Source of the DNA: Hydrogenophaga sp.
Lineage (GTDB): Bacteria > Pseudomonadota > Gammaproteobacteria > Burkholderiales > Burkholderiaceae_C
NCBI GenBank assembly: GCA_018993155.1
Contig: JAGKSX010000099.1
Coordinates: forward strand, 16,850 to 80,849
Length of the DNA stretch: 64,000 bases
Direction: 5' to 3'
The translations under genes and the position numbers were made by a program. Within the stretch, counting starts at the first letter, position 1. Each line of letters opens with the position of its first letter. The notes beneath the pieces were generated by a model. That model saw nothing but the letters and a program-made list of their open reading frames with translations. It did no database searches and had not been told where the DNA came from. Below, one piece after another: positions 1-8,939 of this stretch.

Positions 1-569
1 ATGTCGAGGTGCAGGTAGCGGTAGATCCGGCCGGAGTCGCCCAGCAGGGTGAGGATGTAGCTGCCGATCGAGCTGATCCGCCCGGCCTCGGCTGCGACGG
101 CCCAGTGCACCTTCTTCTGGCAGGTGGCCGGGCGGATGTCCTGGCCCTGGTGGCCCCGCCCGGCGGGGCACTTGCTGTTCGACCAGGAGCGGGTCTCGCA
201 GAAATTGTCGCGCCAGGGATAGGCGTAGTTCCGGGGATCGCATTGACCGCCCGGGCCGGGGGCCTGCCAGCCGCCATAGCCATAGACCTGGGAGTTGGCC
301 CAGGCGGGGGCGGCCTCCAGCGGGAAACGCATGCCGGCGGCCCAGAGGGTCGGGTCGGTCGCCCCGCTGCCCGAGCCGGGATAGAGGACGCCCGGCGGCT
401 CGTGCGGCCAGGTCACGGGCTCTGGCGCTGGTGGTTCGGCCGGGGGCTGCGGGGTCGACGCGGCGCCTTCCGGCTCGGCCGGGGACGTCGGTGGGACCGT
501 TCCGCTGCATCCGCCCGGCGCGCAGGCGCTCAGACCGAGCAGGGCGGCGGCGACCGCGAGGCGACGCAT
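1..569 (-). CDS. M23 metallopeptidase-like lipoprotein (3' end beyond window)
   Basis: The frame is open from the ATG at 569 down to position 1, so the C-terminus lies outside the window. The first 16 residues form a lipoprotein signal ending in the lipobox LSAC, with Cys16 as the lipidation site. A Pro/Glu-rich linker follows. Residues 139-144 read GHQGQD, which fits the H-x3-D zinc motif of M23/LytM peptidases (His140, Asp144), and residues 183-189 read YRYLHLD, which fits the second zinc histidine (His187). It is probably a periplasmic peptidoglycan endopeptidase or a LytM-like activator. Its start overlaps the stop of the upstream gene by ATGA, so the two are co-transcribed. The family call is from motifs only. 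Confidence 0.72.
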   Translation of the reverse strand, partial: MRRLAVAAALLGLSACAPGGCSGTVPPTSPAEPEGAASTPQPPAEPPAPEPVTWPHEPPGVLYPGSGSGATDPTLWAAGMRFPLEAAPAWANSQVYGYGGWQAPGPGGQCDPRNYAYPWRDNFCETRSWSNSKCPAGRGHQGQDIRPATCQKKVHWAVAAEAGRISSIGSYILTLLGDSGRIYRYLHLD

Positions 570-1255
570 CAGGCGCCCCCGCCCAGCAGGACGAGACTGG
601 CGACGAAGGCCGTGGCGTCCGCCTCGCTGCAGCCGGCGCCGTTCGGGGCGTCGCAGATGAAGCTGACGTTGTAGACCGCGCCATAGCGGCTGAAGGCGAC
701 GTCGACGCCGTATTCGGTGCGCTCGGCCTGTACATTCTGCGGCCGGTCCGCGGCCGGGGCGCGGACGGCGGCCCGGAGCGCGCCGGGGGGCGTGCGTGGC
801 GCGAGCCCGGCCGTCGGCGCGCCCGGGCCTTTCGGCAGGCCGGCCGATCCGGCCTCGCCGGAGCCGGCGGGCGCCCGAAAGGCCTGGGTCGAGCCATAGA
901 TTTCGATGATGCGGCCCGGCTGCTCGATCACCAGCATGTAGTGGCGTTCGCCGTCGAGAAAGGTGGCGGCCTGCAGCAGGGCGGGCGTCGGCGGGCCGAG
1001 GACGGGCACATCCGAGGCCGAAATCCGCGCGAGCGTCTGCGGCCCGCCGGGGGCCTGGGCGAGGACGCTTCGGAGCCGCTGGGCCAGCGGATCCTGCCGG
1101 GCGGCCGCGAGGGCGGCCTCGCCCGGCGCATCGCGGGGCACGTCCGCAACCGTCGCGGCCAGCGGCGGCGGAGCGGGCTGGCGCGAGCTGGCGATGCCCG
1201 CAAAGCCGGCGACGAGGACCACGACGCCGGACAGCGCAACGGTGCGTATGGACAT
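569..1255 (-). CDS. hypothetical exported protein
   Basis: This 228-residue protein begins with a hydrophobic segment at about residues 5-24 that could be an uncleaved signal or a membrane anchor. The rest is Ala/Pro/Gly-rich and ends with a Cys pair (FICDAPNGAGC) near residues 203-213 that could form a disulfide. I do not recognise a family. It overlaps the M23-like lipoprotein gene by four bases (ATGA), so the two probably form an envelope-related operon. Codon use and GC resemble the neighbouring Caulobacterales genes, and the frame is better supported than the overlapping plus-strand frames because of the start, the signal and the coupling. Confidence 0.6.
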   Translation of the reverse strand: MSIRTVALSGVVVLVAGFAGIASSRQPAPPPLAATVADVPRDAPGEAALAAARQDPLAQRLRSVLAQAPGGPQTLARISASDVPVLGPPTPALLQAATFLDGERHYMLVIEQPGRIIEIYGSTQAFRAPAGSGEAGSAGLPKGPGAPTAGLAPRTPPGALRAAVRAPAADRPQNVQAERTEYGVDVAFSRYGAVYNVSFICDAPNGAGCSEADATAFVASLVLLGGGA

Positions 1256-1411
1256 GACCCTTCTCCCGCACTCAGCCTAACAGCGTTCCGCGAACGTGTC
1301 GCCCTGGAACTGCACCGCTTGCTTTCCGGCGGCGTCTTCCCTAGAAGCGCGGCGCACTTCGCACGCGGGCGTGGGGCGTTCCGGGGAGACATCCCGGGCC
1401 GTTCCGTTCCG

Positions 1412-1433
1412 AGGGCCGGGTTTCCGGCCTTTT
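1412..1433 (+). terminator. terminator-like hairpin in the rpsB leader
   Basis: GGCCGG at 1414-1419 pairs with CCGGCC at 1424-1429 around a four-base loop, and four T residues follow. The hairpin sits about 45 bases upstream of the rpsB ATG. It could be an attenuator or part of an S2 autoregulatory leader, a role known for rpsB leaders in other bacteria. The function here is inferred from structure only. Confidence 0.4.
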
Positions 1434-1475
1434 ATCGCCCGCGCCAGGATTGATCGGAAGAAGGATAGACGATCG

Positions 1476-2387
1476 ATGGCTCTGCCTGAATTCTCCATGC
1501 GCACGCTTCTGGAAGCCGGCGCGCACTTCGGCCACCAGACCCACCGCTGGAACCCGAAGATGGAGCGCTACATCTTCGGCGCGCGCTCCAACATCCATAT
1601 CATCGACCTCTCGCAGACGATGCCGCTGCTGCACCAGGCGCTGGTCGCCGTGCGCGAAGTGGCCGCCAAGGGCGGTCGCGTGCTGTTCGTCGGCACCAAG
1701 CGCCAGGCCGCCGACCCGGTCGCCGAGGCCGCCAAGCGCTGCGCCCAGTACTACATGAACAACCGCTGGCTCGGCGGCACCCTGACCAACTGGAAGACGG
1801 TGTCGGGTTCGATCGCCCGCCTGCGTGAACTGGACGCCCTGCTGGAGTCGGGCGGCGAGGGCCGCGTCAAGCGCGAGCTGCTCAGCCTGCAGCGCGAGCG
1901 CGACAAGCTGGAAGCCTCGCTGGGCGGCATCAAGGACATGGGCGGCATTCCCGACATCATGTTCGTGATCGACACCAACAAGGAAGCGATCGCGATCCAG
2001 GAAGCCCGCAAGCTGAACATCCCGATCATCGCCATCCTCGACACCAACTGCGATCCGGACGGCATCACCTATCCGATCCCGGGCAACGACGACGCCGCCC
2101 GGGCCATCCAGACCTACTGCGACCTGATCGCCGACGCCGTCCTCGACGGCCTGGCGTCGGGCGCCGCGGCCTCGGGCATCGATCTGGGCGCCTCGGAAGC
2201 CCCGGTCGAGCCGATGCTGCGCGAGGCCGAGGCCCCCAAGGCTGAAGCCGAGGCCGCTCCGGCCGGTACGGAAGGCGTCGCCGCCGAGATGGAAGCGGCC
2301 GCCGAGCCGGCCGTCGCCGACGCGGCCGCCCAGGAGGCCACGACCGAGGCCAACGACGCGGTCGAGACCGAGAAGGCCACGGGCTGA
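1476..2387 (+). CDS. rpsB: 30S ribosomal protein S2
   Basis: S2 binds the 30S subunit near the neck, is among the last proteins to join, and is needed for S1 binding. The N-terminus ([20 protein letters not shown]) and the block [14 protein letters not shown] are classic S2 signatures. The ATG at 1476 is chosen because it matches the family N-terminus and follows a GAAGAAGGA ribosome-binding site at 1457-1465; longer in-frame starts upstream are not credible. At 303 residues it exceeds the roughly 240 of E. coli because of an Ala/Glu-rich acidic tail after about residue 235, common in alphaproteobacteria. It is the first gene of the rpsB-tsf-pyrH-frr series. Confidence 0.98.
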   Translation: MALPEFSMRTLLEAGAHFGHQTHRWNPKMERYIFGARSNIHIIDLSQTMPLLHQALVAVREVAAKGGRVLFVGTKRQAADPVAEAAKRCAQYYMNNRWLGGTLTNWKTVSGSIARLRELDALLESGGEGRVKRELLSLQRERDKLEASLGGIKDMGGIPDIMFVIDTNKEAIAIQEARKLNIPIIAILDTNCDPDGITYPIPGNDDAARAIQTYCDLIADAVLDGLASGAAASGIDLGASEAPVEPMLREAEAPKAEAEAAPAGTEGVAAEMEAAAEPAVADAAAQEATTEANDAVETEKATG

Positions 2388-2429
2388 TCGCCCGACGGCC
2401 CTCTGGAGAGGGTCGTGCGTGACTGACAC

Positions 2430-2454
2430 ACGGCCGGGCTAACCACCCGGCCGT
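2430..2454 (+). promoter_or_regulatory. rpsB-tsf intergenic hairpin
   Basis: ACGGCCGGG at 2430-2438 and CCCGGCCGT at 2446-2454 form a perfect nine-base-pair stem with a seven-base loop. No T run follows, so it is more likely an attenuator or mRNA-stability element than a complete terminator. It could adjust tsf expression relative to rpsB. Confidence 0.45.
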
Positions 2455-2483
2455 ACCCGCATATCAAGACTCAGGAGACTACA

Positions 2484-3422
2484 ATGGCCGAGATCACTGC
2501 CGCCCTCGTGAAGGAGCTTCGCGAGCGTTCGGGCGTCGGCATGATGGACTGCAAGAAGGCGCTGGCCGAGAACAACGGCGACCTGCAGGCCTCGATCGAC
2601 TGGCTGCGCGCCAAGGGCCTGTCCAAGGCCGCCAAGAAGGCTGACCGCGTCGCCGCCGAGGGCCTCGTGGCCGTCGCCGCCCGCGCCGAAGGCGCCGGCG
2701 AGACCGCCGCCGCGATCGAGTTCAACGCCGAAACCGACTTCGTCGCCCGCAACGACCTGTTCCAGACCGCCGCCAAGGCCTTCGCCGAGGTCGCCCTCGG
2801 TCATGACGGGCCCGAGGCGGTGAACGCCGCGACCCTGCCGAGCGGCAAGACCGTGCAGGACGAGGTCACCAACCTGATCGCCACCATCGGCGAGAACATG
2901 CAGCTGCGCCGGGCCCAGCGCCTGTCGGTCAGCCAGGGTGTCGTCGCGTCCTACGTCCACAACGCCGTCGCCCCGTCGCTGGGCCGCATCGGCGTGCTGG
3001 TGGCGCTGGAAGGCGAGGGCGACCAGTCCCAGCTGCGTGAGCTGGGCCGCAAGATCGCCATGCACGTCGCCGCCACGGCGCCGCTGTCGCTCAACACGGA
3101 CGACCTCGACCCGGCCGCCATCGAGCGCGAGCGCGCGGTCCTGATCGAGAAGGCCAAGGAAGAAGGCCGTCCCGAGAACATGATCGAGAAGATCGTCGAC
3201 GGTCAGATCGCCAAGTTCCAGAAGGACGTGGTGCTCTCCAAGCAGCCGTTCGTCATGAACCCGGACCAGACCATCGAGCAGCTGGTCGCCGACACGGCCA
3301 AGAGCCTCGGCAGCGCCAACCTGAAGCTGACCGGCTTCGTGCGCATGGCCCTCGGGGAAGGCGTCGAGAAGGTCGACGGTCCGGACTTCGCGGCTGAAGT
3401 CGCCTCGATGACCAAGGGCTGA
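2484..3422 (+). CDS. tsf: elongation factor Ts
   Basis: EF-Ts is the guanine nucleotide exchange factor that recycles EF-Tu from GDP to GTP in the cytoplasm. The N-terminal UBA-like domain ([20 protein letters not shown]) is followed by the DCKKAL segment and the hallmark TDFVARND at about residues 80-87, which contacts the Mg and GDP site of EF-Tu. At 312 residues it matches the alphaproteobacterial family. An AGGAG ribosome-binding site lies just before the ATG at 2484. It follows rpsB after 96 bases containing a hairpin, the usual arrangement in proteobacteria. Confidence 0.98.
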   Translation: MAEITAALVKELRERSGVGMMDCKKALAENNGDLQASIDWLRAKGLSKAAKKADRVAAEGLVAVAARAEGAGETAAAIEFNAETDFVARNDLFQTAAKAFAEVALGHDGPEAVNAATLPSGKTVQDEVTNLIATIGENMQLRRAQRLSVSQGVVASYVHNAVAPSLGRIGVLVALEGEGDQSQLRELGRKIAMHVAATAPLSLNTDDLDPAAIERERAVLIEKAKEEGRPENMIEKIVDGQIAKFQKDVVLSKQPFVMNPDQTIEQLVADTAKSLGSANLKLTGFVRMALGEGVEKVDGPDFAAEVASMTKG

Positions 3423-3447
3423 TCCCCCACTTCGTGGATCAAATTGG

Positions 3448-3479
3448 GGGCGCGCCGGGCTTTGAAGCCGGGCGCGCCC
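3448..3479 (+). terminator. GC-rich hairpin between tsf and pyrH
   Basis: GGGCGCGCCGGGCTT at 3448-3462 is complementary to AAGCCGGGCGCGCCC at 3465-3479 with a single mismatch, giving a long stem. The following bases (TTCGTCTAT) are only weakly T-rich, so termination may be partial. It probably separates ribosomal-factor expression from pyrH and the genes downstream. Confidence 0.5.
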
Positions 3480-3537
3480 TTCGTCTATAAGACGCTCGCC
3501 GATTCCGGCGCGCCCCTGCCTGCAAGATGGAAGACCG

Positions 3538-4278
3538 ATGTCCGACGCGCCCAGCGAGTTCCGATACAAGCGCGTCCTGCTGAAGGTCTCGGGCGAGGTC
3601 CTGATGGGGGACCAAGGCTACGGCATCGACATGAAGACCGTCGCCGAGGTGGCCCAGGCCGTCGCCGAGGTGGCGCGCGAGGGCGTCGAGATCTGCCTCG
3701 TCATCGGCGGCGGCAACATCTTCCGCGGCCTGAGCAAGGCGGCGGGTGACATGGATCGCGCCTCGGCGGACTACATGGGCATGCTGGCCACGGTCATGAA
3801 CGCGCTCGCCATGCAGGCGGCGCTCGAGAAGATCGGCGTCCAGACCCGGGTGCAGAGCGCCCTGGTCATGAACGCCGTGGCCGAGCCCTACGTGCGCCGC
3901 CGCGCCCTGCGGCACCTTGAGAAGGGCCGCGTGGTGATCTTCGCCGCCGGCGTGGGCGCGCCCTTCTTCACCACTGACTCCGGCGCAGCCCTGCGCGCGG
4001 CCGAGATGGGCTGCGACGCCCTGCTGAAGGGCACCAGCGTCGACGGCGTCTACACCGCCGATCCGAAGAAGGATCCGACGGCCACGCGCTATGACGAGCT
4101 GACCTATCATGATGTGCTGGCGCGCGACCTGAAGGTGATGGACGCTTCGGCTGTCGCCCTGATGCGTGACTCGGGCATTCCGATTGTGGTGTTCTCGATT
4201 CGCGAGAAGGGCTCGTTCCGCCGGACCCTGCGGGGTGAGGGCGCCTTCACCGTGATCCGCAACGCCCCGGTCGCCTGA
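3538..4278 (+). CDS. pyrH: UMP kinase
   Basis: This hexameric bacterial UMP kinase phosphorylates UMP to UDP with ATP and is regulated by GTP and UTP. It belongs to the amino-acid kinase fold: KVSGEVLMG near residues 16-24 binds phosphate, [10 protein letters not shown] (about 58-67) is the nucleotide loop, and [10 protein letters not shown] (about 145-154) and [14 protein letters not shown] (about 165-178) are signature blocks. Length 246 is typical. It lies between tsf and frr, the near-universal order. This is the biosynthetic pyrimidine kinase of the Caulobacterales part and has no link to the pyr-type operon at 37-45 kb. Confidence 0.98.
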   Translation: MSDAPSEFRYKRVLLKVSGEVLMGDQGYGIDMKTVAEVAQAVAEVAREGVEICLVIGGGNIFRGLSKAAGDMDRASADYMGMLATVMNALAMQAALEKIGVQTRVQSALVMNAVAEPYVRRRALRHLEKGRVVIFAAGVGAPFFTTDSGAALRAAEMGCDALLKGTSVDGVYTADPKKDPTATRYDELTYHDVLARDLKVMDASAVALMRDSGIPIVVFSIREKGSFRRTLRGEGAFTVIRNAPVA

Positions 4279-4337
4279 CCTGATCCGCCTGACCTGCTCC
4301 CGCTGACCCAAGAGACGACGACACAAGAGACACGCTG

Positions 4338-4895
4338 ATGGCCAAGCCCGACCTGAAGACCTATCGCGACCGCATGGACAAGGCGGTCTCGGCGCTCAAG
4401 GAAGAGTTCGCCGGGCTGCGCACCGGCCGCGCCAACGCGGGCCTGCTGGAGCCGGTCATGGTCGAGGCCTACGGCTCGACCTCGCCGCTGAACGCCGTGG
4501 CGGCGATCAGCGTGCCCGAGCCGCGCATGATTTCGGTCAGCGTCTGGGACAAGGGCATGGTGGTTTCGGTCGAGAAGGCCATCCGCTCGGCGGGTCTCGG
4601 GCTGAACCCGGTCGTCGACGGCCAGACCCTGCGCATCCCGATCCCCCCGCTGACCGAGGAGCGCCGGAAGGACCTGGTCAAGCTGGCCGCCAAGTACGCC
4701 GAGCAGCAGAAGGTGGCTGTCCGCAACGTGCGCCGCGACGCCAACGACGAGCTGAAGAAGGCCGAGAAGGCCGGCGACATCAGCCAGGACGAGCAGAAGA
4801 AGATGGAGGCCGAGGTCCAGAAGGACACCGACGCCGCCGTGAAGCGCATTGACGAGGCGCTGAAGGTCAAGGAAGCGGAGATCATGCAGGTCTGA
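4338..4895 (+). CDS. frr: ribosome recycling factor
   Basis: RRF splits post-termination ribosomes together with EF-G. The 185-residue length is standard. The N-terminal [20 protein letters not shown] block (about residues 29-48), the [11 protein letters not shown] strand of the beta domain and the coiled C-terminal helix with [13 protein letters not shown] are all conserved. It follows pyrH by 59 bases and precedes uppS by 19, so it is part of the same transcription unit. Confidence 0.98.
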   Translation: MAKPDLKTYRDRMDKAVSALKEEFAGLRTGRANAGLLEPVMVEAYGSTSPLNAVAAISVPEPRMISVSVWDKGMVVSVEKAIRSAGLGLNPVVDGQTLRIPIPPLTEERRKDLVKLAAKYAEQQKVAVRNVRRDANDELKKAEKAGDISQDEQKKMEAEVQKDTDAAVKRIDEALKVKEAEIMQV

Positions 4896-4914
4896 CGGAC
4901 CTGAGCGCCCTGGA

Positions 4915-5670
4915 ATGCATGCGATGACCGACGCCCCAGACGTCGCCGGCCCTGACGGGCCTGCGCACGTCGCCATCATCATGGACGGCAACGGCCGCTG
5001 GGCCGAGCGTCGGGGCGCGCCCCGGGCCCTGGGGCACCGTGAGGGCGTCCAGGCGCTCAAGCGGACGGTGCAGGCGGCTCCGGACTTCGGCATCCGCTGT
5101 CTGACCGTGTTCGGCTTCTCGACCGAGAACTGGCGGCGCCCTGCCGAGGAAGTCTCGGACCTCATGGGCCTGGTCCGCGCCTATGTGGCCAGTGACCTTG
5201 AGCGCCTCGCGCGCGAGGGCGTCCAGGTCCGCATTCTCGGGCGTCGCACCGGTCTGCCGGCCGACATCGCCGAGATCGTCGCCCGCGCCGAGCAGCGCAC
5301 GGCCGACAACGTCCGCTTCCGTCTTCAGGTGGCCTTCAACTACGGCGGACAGGCCGATCTGGTCGACTCCGCCCAGGCGCTGGTGGATCGCGCTGGCCGC
5401 GAGGGCCGCTTCGAGGTGAGAGAGGACGACCTGGCGGCCGGTCTGTCCGGCGCCGGCGCACCGCCGCTGGACCTGATCGTGCGCACCTCTGGCGAGCAGC
5501 GCCTGTCAAACTTCCTGCTGTGGGAAGCCGCTTACGCCGAGCTGGTGTTCCAGGATGTGCTGTGGCCCGACTACGGGGCCGAGCCGCTCGCGGCCGCTGT
5601 GGCCGAGTACCGGCGTCGCCAGCGACGGTTTGGCGGCCGGCCGGCCCAGCCCGTGCTGGCGGCTGGCTGA
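4915..5670 (+). CDS. uppS: undecaprenyl diphosphate synthase
   Basis: This cis-prenyltransferase elongates farnesyl diphosphate with isopentenyl diphosphate to the C55 carrier lipid used for peptidoglycan and O-antigen. [10 protein letters not shown] at residues 21-30 contains the catalytic Asp24; [11 protein letters not shown] and [14 protein letters not shown] are the other substrate-binding blocks. The ATG at 4915 gives 251 residues, but an in-frame ATG at 4924 is equally plausible. The stop overlaps the cdsA start by one base (TGATG), indicating translational coupling. Confidence 0.97.
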   Translation: MHAMTDAPDVAGPDGPAHVAIIMDGNGRWAERRGAPRALGHREGVQALKRTVQAAPDFGIRCLTVFGFSTENWRRPAEEVSDLMGLVRAYVASDLERLAREGVQVRILGRRTGLPADIAEIVARAEQRTADNVRFRLQVAFNYGGQADLVDSAQALVDRAGREGRFEVREDDLAAGLSGAGAPPLDLIVRTSGEQRLSNFLLWEAAYAELVFQDVLWPDYGAEPLAAAVAEYRRRQRRFGGRPAQPVLAAG

Positions 5671-6485
5671 TGCCCGGGCGGATCGGCGACATCGGGCCAC
5701 GCGCCGCCTCCGCTCTGGTGATGGCCCCGGTGGCTGTCTTTGCGGTCTGGCTGGGCGGGCTGTGGACCGCCGCCGTGATCGGCCTCGTCTGTGTGCTGCT
5801 GGCGTCCGAATGGGCGCGCATGAGCGCCCCCGCCGCCTGGCGGCGCATTCTGGCGGTCGTCGCCGCGGCCCTCCTGGCGTCGGTGGCCACAACCCATCTG
5901 GCCGGGCTGTCCGCGGGGCTGGTGGTGCTGGTGGTCGGGGCCGGCATGGCTGCGGTTCTGGCCTGGCGGGTCGGGCGATCGCGCACCGACGCGGCCTATG
6001 GGGTGCTCTATATCGGCTGGCCGGCCGTCCTGTTCCTGTGGTTGCGCGACGGGACCAGCGCCGAGGGCTTCTACTGGGTGACCCTGACCTTCGCCGTGAC
6101 CTGGGCCGCCGACATCGCCGCCTTCATCACCGGCTCGCTGCTCCGGGGGCCAAAGCTGTGGCCGCGGTTCTCGCCCAACAAGACCTGGTCGGGCTTCATC
6201 GGCGGCCTTGTGGCCGGGACGGTGGCAGGCGCCCTGATGACCGCCCTGCCGGAGCAGGGAACCGACAGCGTCCTCGTCGGCGCGCTGCTGGGGCTCGCCG
6301 GGGGCGCGGCCGCCATGGCCGGAGACCTGTGGGAATCGGCCCTCAAGCGGCGCTTCGGGGTCAAGGACGCCGGCGACATCATCCCGGGGCATGGCGGCCT
6401 GCTGGACCGTGTCGACGGGCTCATGTTCGCCATCGTCGTCATCGCGGCCGGCCGCTTCCTGATCGAATGGGGCCAGATCGGATGA
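5670..6485 (+). CDS. cdsA: phosphatidate cytidylyltransferase
   Basis: CdsA makes CDP-diacylglycerol from CTP and phosphatidic acid in the inner membrane, the branch point of phospholipid synthesis. The protein has 271 residues with about seven predicted membrane segments. The C-terminal signature is complete: [20 protein letters not shown] followed by [14 protein letters not shown], with the metal-binding Asp residues. The ATG at 5670 is chosen because it overlaps the uppS stop and matches the usual N-terminus. It ends four bases into dxr. Confidence 0.96.
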   Translation: MPGRIGDIGPRAASALVMAPVAVFAVWLGGLWTAAVIGLVCVLLASEWARMSAPAAWRRILAVVAAALLASVATTHLAGLSAGLVVLVVGAGMAAVLAWRVGRSRTDAAYGVLYIGWPAVLFLWLRDGTSAEGFYWVTLTFAVTWAADIAAFITGSLLRGPKLWPRFSPNKTWSGFIGGLVAGTVAGALMTALPEQGTDSVLVGALLGLAGGAAAMAGDLWESALKRRFGVKDAGDIIPGHGGLLDRVDGLMFAIVVIAAGRFLIEWGQIG

Positions 6486-7681
6486 GGTCCGTCCGTCGCG
6501 TGTCCGTCCTCGGGGCGACCGGTTCGGTGGGCGTCTCCACCCTAGAGGTGATGGCGGCCATTGAGGCGGCGGGCGGCGAGCCCTTCGAGGTCGAGGCCCT
6601 GACCGGGGCGGGCAACATCGCCCGGCTGGCCGAGCAGGCGCGGCGCTGGCGACCCCGGCTGGTGGTCACGGCGGATTCGTCGCGCCTGCAGGATCTGCGC
6701 GATGCGCTTGCCGGAGAGCCGATCGAGGTTGCGGCGGGAGCAGACGCCCTTGTCGAGGCCGCCGTGCGCCCGGCCGACCTGGTCATGGCCTCGATCGTGG
6801 GCGCCGCCGGCCTGCGCTCGGCCTGGGCTGCGGCCGGGACCGGAACCACCCTGGCGCTGGCCAACAAGGAAAGCCTCGTCTGCTGCGGTCCCGCCCTTCG
6901 CGCCCGTGTTGACGCCGCCGGGGGGCGGCTGATCCCGGTGGACTCCGAGCACTCGGCCATCTTCCAGGTGTTTCCAAACGACCGGCCCGAGACCGTGGCG
7001 AAGGTCATCCTGACCGCTTCGGGAGGCCCCTTCCGCAATCGGACCCTGGCGGAGATGGCGGCGGTGACCCCGGAGCAGGCGGTGGCCCACCCCAACTGGA
7101 GCATGGGGGCCAAGATCTCGGTCGACAGCGCCACCATGGCCAACAAGGGCCTCGAGATGATCGAGGCGGCCTATCTGTTCGACCTGCCCGCGGACCGGAT
7201 CGATGTGGTGGTGCACCCGGAGTCGATCATCCACAGCCTCGTGGAGATGATCGACGGCTCGACCCTGGCGCAGATGGGGCCGCCGGACATGAAGACGCCG
7301 ATCGCCTGCGCCCTGGCCTGGCCGGGGCGCGCGAAGTGGGACGCGCCGAAGCTCGATCTCGCCCGCCAGGGCCGCCTGACCTTCGAGGCGCCGGACCTTG
7401 AGCGCTTTCCGGCGCTGGCCCTCGCACGCCAGGCCCTTGAGGCCGGCGGGGTCGCCCCGGCGGTGTTCAACGCGGCCAACGAGGCTGCGGCGCGCGCCTT
7501 CCTTGACCGGCGTCTGGCCTTTCTCAATATTGCCGCAGTCGTCGATCAAACCCTGCAACGGGTGTGCGGCGCAGGGGTGGAGTTCAGCGCTGAGGACGCC
7601 TGCGGGGCGGCGCTCCGGGTTGACGCTGTCGCCCGGGACACCGCCGGGACCGTCATCGCCTCGATGGCGGCCGCGGCCTGA
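6482..7681 (+). CDS. dxr: 1-deoxy-D-xylulose 5-phosphate reductoisomerase
   Basis: DXR is the second enzyme of the MEP isoprenoid pathway. It converts DXP to MEP with NADPH and a divalent metal, and supplies isopentenyl diphosphate to UppS. The Rossmann motif [12 protein letters not shown] lies near residues 9-20; [17 protein letters not shown] (metal-binding Asp and Glu) and ASGGPFRN are active-site blocks, and [21 protein letters not shown] carries the substrate-binding residues. Length 399 is standard. Its ATG overlaps the cdsA stop (ATGA). Confidence 0.97.
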   Translation: MRSVRRVSVLGATGSVGVSTLEVMAAIEAAGGEPFEVEALTGAGNIARLAEQARRWRPRLVVTADSSRLQDLRDALAGEPIEVAAGADALVEAAVRPADLVMASIVGAAGLRSAWAAAGTGTTLALANKESLVCCGPALRARVDAAGGRLIPVDSEHSAIFQVFPNDRPETVAKVILTASGGPFRNRTLAEMAAVTPEQAVAHPNWSMGAKISVDSATMANKGLEMIEAAYLFDLPADRIDVVVHPESIIHSLVEMIDGSTLAQMGPPDMKTPIACALAWPGRAKWDAPKLDLARQGRLTFEAPDLERFPALALARQALEAGGVAPAVFNAANEAAARAFLDRRLAFLNIAAVVDQTLQRVCGAGVEFSAEDACGAALRVDAVARDTAGTVIASMAAAA

Positions 7682-7704
7682 CGGACAGGAGTTGATCGGC
7701 GCGC

Positions 7705-8922
7705 ATGTTGGATGTCTTGGGACAGGTCCTGATCTACGTCGTACCGTTTCTGCTGGTGCTGACGGTCATCGTGACCATCCACGAGCTCGGACACTTCTGG
7801 ACCGCCCGCGCCTTCGGCGTGAAGGTCGACCGGTTCTCCATCGGCTTCGGCCGGGCCATCCTCAGCCGGCGGGACCGCCACGGCATCGAGTGGCGTCTCG
7901 CCTGGCTGCCGCTCGGTGGCTACGTCAAGTTCGCCGGTGACCTCGACGCCTCCAGCGTGCCGGATCGCAAGGGGCTGGACGAGCTGCGCGAGCGCATCGC
8001 CCGCGACGAGGGCGAGGGGGCCGTCAGCGACTATTTCCACTTCAAGCCGGTCTGGCAGCGGGCGCTCATCGTGGCCGCTGGGCCATTCGCCAACTTCGTG
8101 CTGGCGGTGCTCATCTTCGCGGTCCTGTTCAGCGCCCTCGGCGTCCAGGTCAGCCCCCCGCGGGTCGCCGGGGTCGCCCCTGACGGCGCGGCGGCCGAGG
8201 CGGGCTTTGCGCCAGGCGACCTGATCGTCGCCATCGACGGGCGCCAGATCGAGGACGCCAACGAGATGGTGCGCATCGTCAGCCTCAACGCCGGCGAGCC
8301 CCTGACCTTCGAGATCGAGCGCGACGGGCAGCCTGTCGAGCTGATCGCCACGCCGACCCGCACGGTCGAGCGGGACCCGATCGCCGGTCGCGTCACCGTG
8401 GGGCGCATCGGGCTGCAGCTGGGCTCGTTGCCCGGGGAGACGCGCTTTGTGCGCTATGATCCGCTGTCTGCCGTCGGTCGTGGCGTGCAGGAGGTCGGCG
8501 ACGTCATCGGCACGACCCTGCACTATCTCGGACGGCTGCTGACCGGTCGCGAGAGCGGCGACCAGCTGAGCGGCCCGCTGGGCATCGCCAAGGCCTCCGG
8601 GGCCCTGACGGACCGGGCGGTGAGCGCCAACCCCGATCCGGTGTTCACCGCGCTGAACGTGCTCCTCACGCTGGTCCAGTTCGCCGCCATCCTCTCGATC
8701 GGCATCGGCTTCATCAACCTCATGCCGATCCCGGTGCTCGATGGCGGTCATCTGGTGTTCTACGGCTATGAAGCTGTGGCCGGAAAGCCCGTCGCCGCCG
8801 CTGTCCAGGAGGCCGGTTACCGCGTCGGTCTTGCCTTGGTCGCAGCTTTGATGTTGTTCGCCACCTGGAACGATCTGCAGAAGCTCGATCTGTTCCGTTT
8901 CCTCGGCGGGCTCGCGAGTTGA
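7705..8922 (+). CDS. rseP: RIP metalloprotease RseP (site-2 protease)
   Basis: This inner-membrane zinc protease cleaves transmembrane substrates such as anti-sigma factors and remnant signal peptides. HELGH at residues 26-30 holds two zinc histidines and the catalytic glutamate within the first membrane helix. NLMPIPVLDGGH near residue 340 supplies the aspartate ligand. One PDZ domain with GDLIVAIDGR lies in the periplasmic region (about residues 150-225). Length 405 suits the alphaproteobacterial form with a single recognisable PDZ. It is directly upstream of bamA, as in most proteobacteria. Confidence 0.96.
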   Translation: MLDVLGQVLIYVVPFLLVLTVIVTIHELGHFWTARAFGVKVDRFSIGFGRAILSRRDRHGIEWRLAWLPLGGYVKFAGDLDASSVPDRKGLDELRERIARDEGEGAVSDYFHFKPVWQRALIVAAGPFANFVLAVLIFAVLFSALGVQVSPPRVAGVAPDGAAAEAGFAPGDLIVAIDGRQIEDANEMVRIVSLNAGEPLTFEIERDGQPVELIATPTRTVERDPIAGRVTVGRIGLQLGSLPGETRFVRYDPLSAVGRGVQEVGDVIGTTLHYLGRLLTGRESGDQLSGPLGIAKASGALTDRAVSANPDPVFTALNVLLTLVQFAAILSIGIGFINLMPIPVLDGGHLVFYGYEAVAGKPVAAAVQEAGYRVGLALVAALMLFATWNDLQKLDLFRFLGGLAS

Positions 8923-8939
8923 GCCGACGCCAGCCCCCG

